Shown: positions 1 to 6,797 of the stretch, piece after piece
Layout of the letters: each line of letters begins with the position of its first letter
Position numbering within the stretch: position 1 is the first letter of the stretch
Assembly (NCBI GenBank): GCA_002382045.1
Contig: DFZJ01000149.1
Coordinates: 1-20,385 of the forward strand
Reading direction: 5' to 3'
Source of the DNA: Syntrophaceae bacterium UBA4059
Lineage (GTDB): Bacteria > Desulfobacterota > Syntrophia > Syntrophales > Smithellaceae
Length of the DNA: 20,385 nt
The notes under the pieces: model-generated
What the model saw: only the letters and a program-made list of their open reading frames with translations
What the model was told of the DNA's origin: nothing
Database searches by the model: none
Program-made: the position numbers and the translations under genes

Positions 1-155
1 CCGATCCGTCAAGCGACAATCATCCGGCCTTTGCGCTGGGGGGAATTTCCTACGACGTTTCTGAAAAAGTTACCCTTGACGCCGGTCTGAAATACGGCCT
101 GACCTCCACGGAAACAGACTGGACGGTTCTGACAGGTTTGACGATCCGGTTTTAA
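1..155 (+). CDS. 3' end of an outer-membrane beta-barrel protein (partial)
   Basis: Reading from base 3, about 50 codons are open to a TAA at 153-155; the 5' part lies outside the window. The visible peptide has alternating polar and hydrophobic strands (for example YDVSEKVTLDAGLKYGLT) and ends in the residues TIRF, with the C-terminal phenylalanine typical of barrel proteins recognised by the BAM complex. The style resembles the C-terminus of MetA-pathway/transporter-type porin-like proteins, but the fragment is too short to name a family. It is followed by a Fur-box-like sequence belonging to the next operon; whether it is itself metal-regulated cannot be seen. Confidence 0.6.
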   Translation, partial: DPSSDNHPAFALGGISYDVSEKVTLDAGLKYGLTSTETDWTVLTGLTIRF

Positions 156-169
156 TTTGCGCTTTTATT

Positions 170-188
170 GATAATGAGTTTCATTTTC
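170..188 (+). promoter_or_regulatory. Fur-box-like operator
   Basis: GATAATGAGTTTCATTTTC matches the classical 19-bp Fur box (GATAATGATAATCATTATC) at 15 of 19 positions, with both outer arms largely intact. It lies 23 bases before the ATG at 212, the right place to block initiation of the cysteine-rich peptide/exbB/exbD/tonB operon. I see no convincing -35/-10 pair; TTATTG (165-170) with CATATT (188-193) at 17-bp spacing is a weak candidate overlapping the box. Iron-repressed expression is inferred from this site and the gene content. Confidence 0.65.
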
Positions 189-211
189 ATATTAAGAAAG
201 GAGAATAAAAA

Positions 212-379
212 ATGTCACCATTGATTCCGTTTTTGGAAAAAGAAAAAAATCCGGTCCCGGAAAAACTTGAACATCAGGACATTCAGAAAACAGAGTCCGG
301 TTCCGCATGCGGTTGCGGAAAATGTTCGTGCCTGCAACCATGCGCCAACTGCACCTGCCGGGATAAAAAAGAGCGGTAG
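212..379 (+). CDS. 55-residue cysteine-rich (metallothionein-like) peptide
   Basis: ATG at 212 follows a good ribosome binding site (AAGAAAGGAGAA, 194-205) and the frame is open for 55 codons to TAG at 377-379, 12 bases before exbB. The N-terminal half is charged and lacks cysteine. The C-terminal third contains CGCGKCSCLQPCANCTC, seven cysteines in 17 residues as CxC and CxxC steps, followed by a basic tail RDKKER. There is no signal peptide, so a cytoplasmic place is likely. I do not recognise a named family. Cysteine density and the Fur-box-led operon suggest metal or cluster binding (buffer, chaperone or sensor), which is inference. It is the first gene of the exbB-exbD-tonB operon. Confidence 0.7.
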   Translation: MSPLIPFLEKEKNPVPEKLEHQDIQKTESGSACGCGKCSCLQPCANCTCRDKKER

Positions 380-390
380 GGAGGACTTAT

Positions 391-825
391 ATGGAATGGA
401 TTGCCTGGACCATCGATTACGGTATCATCGGCATTTTGATCTTGATGAGCATTATTGCGCTGGCAGTCGTCATTGAACGGTGGCACTTTTTCAAAGGCAT
501 CGCCGTTGATTCGTACGCCGACAAGCAGGAACTGGAACTCGACCTAACCCGCAGGCTGCATGTTATTGCCACCATCGGCAGTAACGCGCCGTATGTCGGC
601 CTTCTGGGTACGGTGCTTGGCATCATGCTCACCTTTGCGTCGATCGGCGAACATGGCATTACGAATCCGGCAAAAATCATGACGGGACTGGCGCTGGCGC
701 TCAAGGCAACGGCCGTGGGTCTGCTGGTGGCCATCCCCGCCGTGGTTTTCTACAACTTTCTTTTGCGCCGGGCGAAAGAAGAAATACTTAGATGGGAGTC
801 GACTCATGGAAGAAAAAGGCTTTGA
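391..825 (+). CDS. exbB: Short ExbB, TonB-system energizer (MotA/TolQ/ExbB proton channel)
   Basis: This 144-residue protein is the inner-membrane proton-channel subunit that with ExbD powers TonB. A membrane helix at about residues 6-28 is followed by a cytoplasmic loop and the conserved block SNAPYVGLLGTVLGIMLTF, then a third helix rich in Ala and Gly (GLALALKATAVGLLVAIPAVV), as in the MotA/TolQ/ExbB domain. The length fits the short ExbB subtype (about 140-150 residues, as in Helicobacter) rather than the 240-residue enterobacterial form; the long cytoplasmic loop is reduced. ATG at 391 is preceded by GGGAGGAC (378-385). Its 3' end overlaps exbD by 20 bases, which indicates coupled translation. 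Confidence 0.9.
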   Translation: MEWIAWTIDYGIIGILILMSIIALAVVIERWHFFKGIAVDSYADKQELELDLTRRLHVIATIGSNAPYVGLLGTVLGIMLTFASIGEHGITNPAKIMTGLALALKATAVGLLVAIPAVVFYNFLLRRAKEEILRWESTHGRKRL

Positions 826-1183
826 CTACATGAATGTCATTCCGCTGGTCGATGTAATGATGGTGCTTCTGGTGATCGTGCTGATGACGTCAACGTTCAT
901 AGCCGGCGGTCTGATTCCCGTCGATTTGCCCAAATCATCGCAGGATCCGAAACAGGCAACGATGACACTGACGATTGTCGTCGACACGTCAGGCATTGTT
1001 TACATTGATGGCGCCCCCGTGGCGCTGGCTCAGTTGGGTGAAAGAATCGGATCACTGGGCAGGCAAACGCCCATGCTGATCCGCGCCGACCGGCATTTGC
1101 CCGTGCAAACCTGTGTGGACGTCATGGATGTGCTGACATCCCGGGGATTTACACGAATTGCATTGCAAACCGAAAGACCCTAG
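806..1183 (+). CDS. exbD: ExbD, TonB-system biopolymer transport protein
   Basis: This 125-residue protein has one N-terminal membrane helix and a periplasmic domain. The helix carries NVIPLVDVMMVLLVIVLMT; Asp16 is the conserved membrane aspartate (Asp25 in E. coli ExbD) needed for proton use. The periplasmic part (about residues 45-125) has the family pattern TIVVDTSGIVYIDGAPV and a region reading PMLIRADRHLPVQTCVDVMD. The start at 806 lies inside exbB (20-base overlap), the usual arrangement. It works with the preceding ExbB and the following TonB-like protein. Confidence 0.92.
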   Translation: MEEKGFDYMNVIPLVDVMMVLLVIVLMTSTFIAGGLIPVDLPKSSQDPKQATMTLTIVVDTSGIVYIDGAPVALAQLGERIGSLGRQTPMLIRADRHLPVQTCVDVMDVLTSRGFTRIALQTERP

Positions 1184-1243
1184 CCTGCAGCAAATAAAAG
1201 ACACGGCAACGGATATGACAAAAAAGCAAAAGGAAAAGAAGCC

Positions 1244-1999
1244 ATGAATGGAACAATAAACGCCACATGGAAACTGCATCTCGGATATTCGGCCGCGATC
1301 CACGCGGCGGTCATCATCCTGTGTATGGCGGTCATCGGCAACGCCGCAGGTGCCAAACGCGACATCATCACCATTGTGCTGGACGGCCAGGCATCCTTCA
1401 CGCCCGGCCCGCGCTACGATGCTGCGCCCCAAAAACAGGCACAGAAGCTGCCCCGGACAAAACCCCTGCAGGAACCGGCTGCCCGTGAAGCTCCGAAAGT
1501 CGTCCGGCATGAAGTCATCTCTCAACAGGCCGAACCGGTTGTCACGCCGACCAACCCGCAATCGCAGGTGGCCGCCGCCGTTGATGCTCCCGTCGCCGTT
1601 AACACGGCGGAAATCTCAGCGCCGGAGAGCAAAGCACATAATAGCGGATACGCCGCTGACCAAGAGTCTGTCCATGCCGGCAACGGCGGTTCAAACAAGG
1701 GTGCCTCCGATCAAGCGGGCGCAGTCTATATGAGGGAACATTTCTTTTATATTCGCGACCTGATCACGAAGAACCTCGTTTATCCTTATGCGGCAAAGAA
1801 ATTCGGCTGGAAGGGGTCTTTGACGGTCTCTTTTGTCATCTGCGAAGGCGGTCGCGTGGAAAATATCCGCATCGTTAAAAGCTCCGGTTATAAAATCCTG
1901 GACGACAATGCCGTCAACACGATCAAGAGCATCCAACCATTTCCCCGGCCCCCGGCAAAAGCGGAAATCGTCATTCCCATTGAATACCGGTTCGGATGA
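1244..1999 (+). CDS. tonB: TonB-like energy transducer
   Basis: This 251-residue protein would transmit ExbBD energy to outer-membrane receptors. An N-terminal signal anchor (about residues 13-33) carries Ser16 and His20 in YSAAIHAAV, the same positions as the functionally important Ser16/His20 of E. coli TonB. Residues 50-160 are a Pro/Ala/Gln-rich periplasm-spanning linker. The C-terminal TonB domain (about 165-251) is clear: YPYAAKKFGWKGSLTVSF, then GGRVENIRIVKSSGYKILDD, and PFPRPP near the end. ATG at 1244 has GGAAAAG upstream, 60 bases after exbD. Partners are ExbB/ExbD and probably the receptor at 7762-9606. Confidence 0.92.
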   Translation: MNGTINATWKLHLGYSAAIHAAVIILCMAVIGNAAGAKRDIITIVLDGQASFTPGPRYDAAPQKQAQKLPRTKPLQEPAAREAPKVVRHEVISQQAEPVVTPTNPQSQVAAAVDAPVAVNTAEISAPESKAHNSGYAADQESVHAGNGGSNKGASDQAGAVYMREHFFYIRDLITKNLVYPYAAKKFGWKGSLTVSFVICEGGRVENIRIVKSSGYKILDDNAVNTIKSIQPFPRPPAKAEIVIPIEYRFG

Positions 2000-2005
2000 A
2001 AACAT

Positions 2006-2188
2006 ATGAACAAAAACAGTATGAACATGGAAAAAACAAAGGTGGAAGCATGCAACACAAAGACCGGAGCGATGGCTAAATTGATTCAGCAAATTCAACA
2101 GACCAGCTTCGGGGAGATTGTCGTGACCATTCATGATTCCCGGATTGTGCAAATCGAAAAACGGGAAAAAACGAGATTTCAGGACTAA
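2006..2188 (+). CDS. Small DUF2292 (YezD-like) protein
   Basis: This 60-residue protein begins 6 bases after the tonB stop codon. The C-terminal half, SFGEIVVTIHDSRIVQIEKR followed by EKTRF, matches the DUF2292/YezD family, whose members have a short beta-hairpin core with an IVQIE(K/R)xEK motif. The function of the family is unknown; members often sit beside metal or sulfur assimilation genes. A second in-frame ATG at 2021 could be the true start and would remove the non-conserved leader. It is the last gene of the exb-ton operon and is followed by the structured terminator region at 2216-2298. Confidence 0.8.
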   Translation: MNKNSMNMEKTKVEACNTKTGAMAKLIQQIQQTSFGEIVVTIHDSRIVQIEKREKTRFQD

Positions 2189-2215
2189 GGCAGTTAATCG
2201 CCTACTAAAATAATG

Positions 2216-2298
2216 AAAGCCGACTGGACAACCGGAGGCAACCGTCGCCGATACACGCTTCGACGGAAAGCCTTGTTGATGTCCGGCCGGCTTTTTTT
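2216..2298 (+). terminator. Structured intrinsic terminator, possible attenuator or riboswitch leader
   Basis: AAAGCCGACTGGAC (2216-2229) pairs with GTCCGGCCGGCTTT (2281-2294) over 14 positions with one mismatch and one G-U, followed by a T-run, so an intrinsic terminator can form. The 51-base interior is not a simple loop: AGGC (2236-2239) pairs with GCCT (2270-2273), and CCGTCG (2242-2247) with CGACGG (2261-2266), closing a 13-base loop. An alternative hairpin, CTGG (2224-2227) with CCGG (2232-2235), would compete with the outer stem. It ends operon one and precedes the DUF2325/feoA/feoB genes, so it could be a plain terminator or a conditional one controlling feoAB. It fits no riboswitch class I can recall. 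Confidence 0.75.
2219..2239 (+). repeat. Conserved hairpin motif, copy A
   Basis: GCC-GA-CTGG-ACAA-CCGG-A-GGC can fold with an outer GCC/GGC stem and an inner CTGG/CCGG stem around an ACAA loop. It matches copy B (7707-7727) at 19 of 21 positions. One difference (T to C) converts a G-U pair into G-C and the other lies in the loop, so both preserve the fold. Read as DNA, it is a tandem pair of CGAC(T/C)GGA-like octamers, so a protein operator is an alternative. Confidence 0.55.
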
Positions 2299-2358
2299 AT
2301 TTCCCCGCCGGGACCGGTTGAATTTTCAATCATGTAAGAATAAGGAGCATCAAACACA

Positions 2359-3567
2359 ATGGATAAAAATGAAAATCATGCGAAAGCGGAAAGGATTCAG
2401 GAAACTGCTGCGGGCAAAGCCGCCTTACGCTTCTGGGAAATCGATTCTATGTTTCGTTGTCCGGTTATCGGTATGTGTCTGACCGGGTCCGAACAGATCG
2501 CCATTCTGAAAAAAGCCGGCATACCTTTGAAAGATAAAAATTCCTTCGAAATTCATGAACTGCTCGTAGCCAGCGCAGGCAATGAAAACCAGCTTTCATT
2601 CAGAATCAATCTTTTTTTGTGGCAGAAGTTCGGAGAGCAGTCGTCTCACATGCATTCTTTCGATGAAAACGACATGCTGGAACACTGGCGGGAATATTAC
2701 CGGAACGGAGACTATCTCGCCGCTTTCTGGGGCATCGTCACACGTCTTCGGATGTCTGAAAAAGCAAAATATGAAATCTTCGGGACGGTGCACATGTCCA
2801 TGCACAAGACGGCGGAACAGCACGCCCGCAACCGGCAGCGTCTGGTCTATCTGGAGGGTTGTTTCTCTGGTCAGGAAGAAAAAATTAAGGCACTGGGCGC
2901 TTCCCGGCGTCAACTGCAAAAGGATTTCGACGAGCTTGCCCGGCGGTCGGCATTGCTGCAATCCGCGCTGGCTGCCGAACTAAAAACAAAGGAATCGCTC
3001 GCCCTTACACCTGCCGTGCCCCCGGAACAACATACCCGGACGGATGCGGAAATTCTGTGTTTGCGGCAGGCTCTGGACGAAAAGACACAACGAACCGGAG
3101 AGCTTGAACGTCTGGTCGCGCAACACGAAAAAACCATCGCGCAATACGCGGAGACACTGGACGAACAGAAAGCGGCTCACGCAAAACTGCTTCTGGAAGC
3201 TCAGGACGCCTTCGGCATGCTGCTGGAAAAGTCGTCCTGCAGCGAGGATTGTCCTTCGTTCAACCTGTGCCAAAAACGCATTCTCATCGTTGGCGGCATT
3301 GCCCGGATGGAATCTCAATACCGGCGTCTCATCGAGAAAGGCGGCGGCATGCTTGAATATCATGAAGGCCATATGAAAAACGGAATCCGGCAACTGGAAA
3401 GTTCGCTTAAACGTGCGGACATCGTTTTGTGTCCGGTGAACTGCAACAGTCATGCAGCCTGTTCGATGGTCAAAAATCTGGGTAAAAAGCACAATAAACC
3501 CGTGCACATGATGGCTAATTTCAGCCTGAGCGCCGTCTCCCAGGTGCTCACTTCAAGAAGCAACTGA
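2359..3567 (+). CDS. DUF2325 domain protein with coiled coil
   Basis: This 402-residue cytoplasmic protein ends in a DUF2325 domain (about residues 306-402): ILIVGGIARMESQYRRLIEK, then VLCPVNCNSHAACSMVKN, with a Rossmann-like start. Just before it sits a cysteine cluster, CSEDCPSFNLC (Cys294, Cys298, Cys304), and the domain adds Cys residues in CPVNC, so metal or cluster binding is plausible. Residues 165-290 are rich in Glu, Lys, Gln and Leu and look like a coiled coil. Residues 25-160 are an unassigned helical N-terminal region. The biochemical role of DUF2325 is unknown. ATG at 2359 has AAGGAG at 2342-2347. It lies 16 bases before feoA and probably belongs to the feoAB transcription unit. 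Confidence 0.85.
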   Translation: MDKNENHAKAERIQETAAGKAALRFWEIDSMFRCPVIGMCLTGSEQIAILKKAGIPLKDKNSFEIHELLVASAGNENQLSFRINLFLWQKFGEQSSHMHSFDENDMLEHWREYYRNGDYLAAFWGIVTRLRMSEKAKYEIFGTVHMSMHKTAEQHARNRQRLVYLEGCFSGQEEKIKALGASRRQLQKDFDELARRSALLQSALAAELKTKESLALTPAVPPEQHTRTDAEILCLRQALDEKTQRTGELERLVAQHEKTIAQYAETLDEQKAAHAKLLLEAQDAFGMLLEKSSCSEDCPSFNLCQKRILIVGGIARMESQYRRLIEKGGGMLEYHEGHMKNGIRQLESSLKRADIVLCPVNCNSHAACSMVKNLGKKHNKPVHMMANFSLSAVSQVLTSRSN

Positions 3568-3583
3568 AAGGCGCAAATGTTCT

Positions 3584-3814
3584 ATGCTAACTACTCTTGA
3601 TCAGATTCAACCAGGCGGTTCCTGCCGTATTGCAAAAGTAACATATGCCGACCTTCTGGGCGCAAGGCTGATGAACATGGGGGTTTATCCGGGAAGTATG
3701 CTGCGCGTAGTTCGCAACGCTCCCCTTAGGGATCCCATGGAAGTAGAGGTCAATGACATCTATTTGAGCCTCAGACGCGAGGAAGCCAGATTTATTGAGG
3801 TGATTTGCGCGTGA
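3584..3814 (+). CDS. feoA: FeoA, ferrous iron transport accessory protein
   Basis: This 76-residue protein has an SH3-like FeoA fold: LDQIQPGGSCRIAKV, then GARLMNMGVYPGSMLRVVRN, and a C-terminal strand with the family pattern VNDIYLSLRREEARFIEV. FeoA proteins act in the cytoplasm with FeoB in Fe(II) uptake. The stop codon overlaps the GTG start of feoB (GTGA, 3811-3814), so the two are translationally coupled. FeoA and FeoB are separate here, not fused. Confidence 0.93.
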   Translation: MLTTLDQIQPGGSCRIAKVTYADLLGARLMNMGVYPGSMLRVVRNAPLRDPMEVEVNDIYLSLRREEARFIEVICA

Positions 3815-6291
3815 CAGAGTTCCGGAAAATCATTCTTGTGCTGGTAGGGCAGCCCAACTGCGGTAAATCCACTGTCTTTAACGCGCTCACCGGTGCAAGC
3901 CAGCATGTGGCCAACTGGCCAGGGGTGACGGTTGACCGTAAAAGCGGCATGGCGAGAATCGATGGTATCAAAGCGGAAATTATTGATCTGCCCGGCGCCT
4001 ATGGAATAACCGCATCTTCCCCTGAAGAACGCGTGACACGTGATTTTCTGCTAACGGGGCAGGCGCACTGCATGATTAATGTGCTCAATGCCGCTTCACT
4101 TAGTCAGGGACTCACGCTGACTGTCGAGCTTCAGGAAATGGGGGTGCCGCTCATTGCAAATCTTAACATGATGGACAACGCGGTGGCACGGGGTCTCGCT
4201 ATTGATACTGTTGCCCTCGAAAGGCTTCTCAGCGTCCCTGTTGTGCCCACCTCGATGAACCGTAGCCGTGGAATAAAAACGCTCAAAGAGACCCTCTCCG
4301 AACAACTGAGACGGCCCGCCATAAACACGCCACTGCGCATTGATTATGGACAGATGGAGCATTCTATCAAAGTTGTGCAAGAGATGATTATCGATCTATG
4401 CCCGAAACGTCAGGAGCCTTCTGCCCGATGGATCGCCGTCAAGCTGATGGCAGGCAATGCAGATGATGCAGAGGTAATGTGCCGACAGTTTAGTTGCGGC
4501 GAAAAATTGAAAGAGGTGGTTGCAAAAAGTCGAGCGGCGTTCGAATTCGAAACGGGGCTCTCTCCCGCTGTGCATATAGCGTTGTGCCGGCGTCAGACTG
4601 TTTCCAAACTGGTCGAAGCATGCGTCATGGCGCGAACAACGAACTCCATAAGCAGTTCCGAACGGATTGACCGAATCGTGTGCCATCCCATTGCCGGACC
4701 GCTTCTGCTTCTGGGAATTATTTACCTGCTTTATTATCTGTCCATCGTGCAGGGCTACCGGCTGACTGAATACACTTGGCCTCTTCTGGCCAAGCTGCGG
4801 CAGGGGATCGAGTGGTTGGTTCCCGCGCCCGGATTTATAGAAGCGCCTCTCATTACCGGCTTTTGTTTGTGGCTGACCGACAGCGTTAACGCTCTTTTAA
4901 ACTATGTGCCGATCTTTTTTATTCTGTTTGCCCTCATCGCCGTGCTGGAAGACACAGGCTACATGCCGCGCATGGCCTTTATCATGGATCGCGCGCTCCA
5001 TCGCTTCGGCCTGCACGGCCAGTCTGTTTTGCCGATGGTGTTAGGCGGAGTTTATGTCGGCGGCTGCGCGGTTCCGGCCGTTATGGCCTGCAAGGGCATT
5101 CCCGACGAGCGCTCGCGGTTGGCGACGATTCTCACCGTGCCGATGCTCAACTGCATGGCCAAGGTGCCTTTGTATATCCTTCTGGTCAATACGTATTTTA
5201 CGGCGAATAAAGGATGGGCGATGTTTTTCATCTCCAGTATCAGTCTGTTGATTGTGTTGCCGGTTGCAAAACTGCTGAGTCTGACCGTGTTGAAGAAAAA
5301 GGAGACGTCGCCTTTTATTATGACGCTGCCCGACTACCATCTGCCGACGATCAGGGGGGTCCTGGGCAAAGCCCTGGAGCGCGTCTGGCTTTACCTGAAA
5401 AAAATTACGACCATCGTGGCGGCGGTGGCGGCAATCATCTTTATTCTGCTTCAGTTTCCCGGACCCGGCGAAACTCAAATTGCCCGGTATGAAGAAGAAA
5501 AGCGGACGATGCTTGCTGATTTCAGTCGGGCCATTTCCGGTACTCGTTATGCAGAAATCTGCGCGTCTGAAGAGACCACGCTGGCGTTGATTCTCTATGC
5601 GCAAACCTACCGGAAAGAAAGGATGCAGGCGCGCACGGATAAGGCGCTGGCGGCAATCAACGAACGGTATGAAAAGAGAAATTCCCTCTTCTTCTCAATT
5701 GTCCGTACGGAAGCCGACGGGGAGGGGCAAAAAGCGAACCGGGCGCTTCGAGCGCTTTCACGCCAGCGTGACGGTTTGCTTGTGGATGCCCGACGAGATC
5801 GTCTGGAAAGCAGTATTCTGGGCCGACTGGGAAAAGCGATGGAACCGGTGACAGCTTGGGCGGGCTTTGACTGGCGGATCAACGTGGCGCTTTTAGGGGC
5901 GCTCGCCGCCAAGGAAAGCGTCGTGGCCACGCTGGGCGCTATTTACGTGCCCGATGAGAACCAGGGGTCGCTCGAAGAGCGCATGGCGCGACCGGACACG
6001 GGAATGACGCCGCTTCATGCGGCGGCGCTGATCATCTTTATGGTGCTTTTTCCGCCCTGCGTCGCGGCGGCCATTGCGGTGAAAATCCAGTCCGCATCCA
6101 CGGGATTTATGCTTCTGGCCATTGGGTTTCCGGCGGTTTTAGGGTTGGGTTTTGCCATGCTGATCTTTTCTTCGGGACAGGCGCTGGGCCTTACCGGTCT
6201 GGGAGCGCTTGCCGCGTTTTACACCCTGGCGCTTATCCTGACGATTGGAACGGGTGTCATCCGACCGGCGAGCAACCTGCCTCCTTCTTGA
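3811..6291 (+). CDS. feoB: FeoB, GTP-dependent ferrous iron permease with extra insert
   Basis: Inner-membrane Fe(II) transporter. The N-terminal G domain shows G1 GQPNCGKS, the switch motif NWPGVT, G3 DLPG and G4 NMMD. The membrane part has the two gate regions, GGVYVGGCAVPAVMACKGI and PMLNCMAKVPLYILL. A C-terminal block GFDWRINVALLGALAAKESV follows the family. GTG at 3811 is preferred over TTG at 3805 because GAGGTGA (3796-3802) is well spaced from it and the GTGA overlap with feoA is typical; this gives 826 residues, longer than E. coli FeoB (773). Most of the excess is a hydrophilic, charged insert at about residues 559-665 between membrane segments. A missing FeoC is common outside enterobacteria. 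Confidence 0.95.
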   Translation: MTEFRKIILVLVGQPNCGKSTVFNALTGASQHVANWPGVTVDRKSGMARIDGIKAEIIDLPGAYGITASSPEERVTRDFLLTGQAHCMINVLNAASLSQGLTLTVELQEMGVPLIANLNMMDNAVARGLAIDTVALERLLSVPVVPTSMNRSRGIKTLKETLSEQLRRPAINTPLRIDYGQMEHSIKVVQEMIIDLCPKRQEPSARWIAVKLMAGNADDAEVMCRQFSCGEKLKEVVAKSRAAFEFETGLSPAVHIALCRRQTVSKLVEACVMARTTNSISSSERIDRIVCHPIAGPLLLLGIIYLLYYLSIVQGYRLTEYTWPLLAKLRQGIEWLVPAPGFIEAPLITGFCLWLTDSVNALLNYVPIFFILFALIAVLEDTGYMPRMAFIMDRALHRFGLHGQSVLPMVLGGVYVGGCAVPAVMACKGIPDERSRLATILTVPMLNCMAKVPLYILLVNTYFTANKGWAMFFISSISLLIVLPVAKLLSLTVLKKKETSPFIMTLPDYHLPTIRGVLGKALERVWLYLKKITTIVAAVAAIIFILLQFPGPGETQIARYEEEKRTMLADFSRAISGTRYAEICASEETTLALILYAQTYRKERMQARTDKALAAINERYEKRNSLFFSIVRTEADGEGQKANRALRALSRQRDGLLVDARRDRLESSILGRLGKAMEPVTAWAGFDWRINVALLGALAAKESVVATLGAIYVPDENQGSLEERMARPDTGMTPLHAAALIIFMVLFPPCVAAAIAVKIQSASTGFMLLAIGFPAVLGLGFAMLIFSSGQALGLTGLGALAAFYTLALILTIGTGVIRPASNLPPS

Positions 6292-6351
6292 GTACGGCTG
6301 CAAAAACAACCGAGTGAAACAAGGATAAAATAAATATTAAGAGGTTTATTT

Positions 6352-6462
6352 ATGAGGAATGTAAAAGAGAAACAAGCGAAGACAAAGAGCGCCGAGCTGC
6401 TATCAACGGTTAGGTTTAAAATGATCATGTCCACAGGGATTCTCCTGCTTATAGCTGATTAA
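6352..6462 (+). CDS. 36-residue basic peptide with hydrophobic C-terminus
   Basis: ATG at 6352 follows AAGAGG (6339-6344) at a 7-base spacing. The frame is open for 36 codons: a lysine-rich N-terminal half (MRNVKEKQAKTKSAELL) and a hydrophobic C-terminal half ending GILLLIAD. It sits between feoB and the small secreted protein, 60 bases after feoB. I do not recognise it. It could be a small membrane-associated peptide or merely a leader ORF; the ribosome binding site is the only real support. Confidence 0.35.
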   Translation: MRNVKEKQAKTKSAELLSTVRFKMIMSTGILLLIAD

Positions 6463-6475
6463 AAAGGTGAAAAAC

Positions 6476-6796
6476 ATGAAGAAAATAGTTTTGTTTATTA
6501 GTGCATTATTTATTGGACTTATGGCGTCAACACAGGCCCGGGCACATTCACCGTTATGCTCGTGCCTGGACAACGGCGACGGCACTATCACCTGTGAGGG
6601 TGGCTTTTCGGACGGATCATCGGCGTCAGGCGTGGAGGTGCGCGTCGTGGATGGTCAGGAGAAAGTTCTGTTCAAAGGGAAAATGGCCAAGATCGGGGAA
6701 TACACCTTCCGTAAGCCGAATGTTCCTTTCACCTTTATATTCGACGCGGGACCGGGGCACGTCGTAAAAATCAAAGGGAATGAAATATCTAAATAA
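6476..6796 (+). CDS. Small secreted Cys-containing protein, function unknown
   Basis: A 106-residue protein from ATG 6476 (AAGGTGA at 6464-6470); a GTG at 6467 is in frame and would add three residues. A signal peptide is clear: basic start, hydrophobic core VLFISALFIGLMA, then ARA and a mature N-terminus beginning HSPLCSC. The mature part carries His, a CxC and a third Cys (GTITCEGGFSDGSSASGV), followed by a small beta-rich domain with FKGKMAKIGEYTFRKP, resembling Ig-like/carboxypeptidase-regulatory folds. I know similar proteins only as hypotheticals. Its position between feoB and receptor genes and its N-terminal His/Cys cluster suggest periplasmic metal or redox work, by inference. Confidence 0.75.
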   Translation: MKKIVLFISALFIGLMASTQARAHSPLCSCLDNGDGTITCEGGFSDGSSASGVEVRVVDGQEKVLFKGKMAKIGEYTFRKPNVPFTFIFDAGPGHVVKIKGNEISK

Positions 6797-6797
6797 A

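Noticed and set aside
2189..2358. Cobalamin, NiCo (czcD) or other known metal riboswitch before DUF2325-feoAB
   Set aside because: The conserved core sequences of those classes as I know them are not present; kept only as an unclassified leader.
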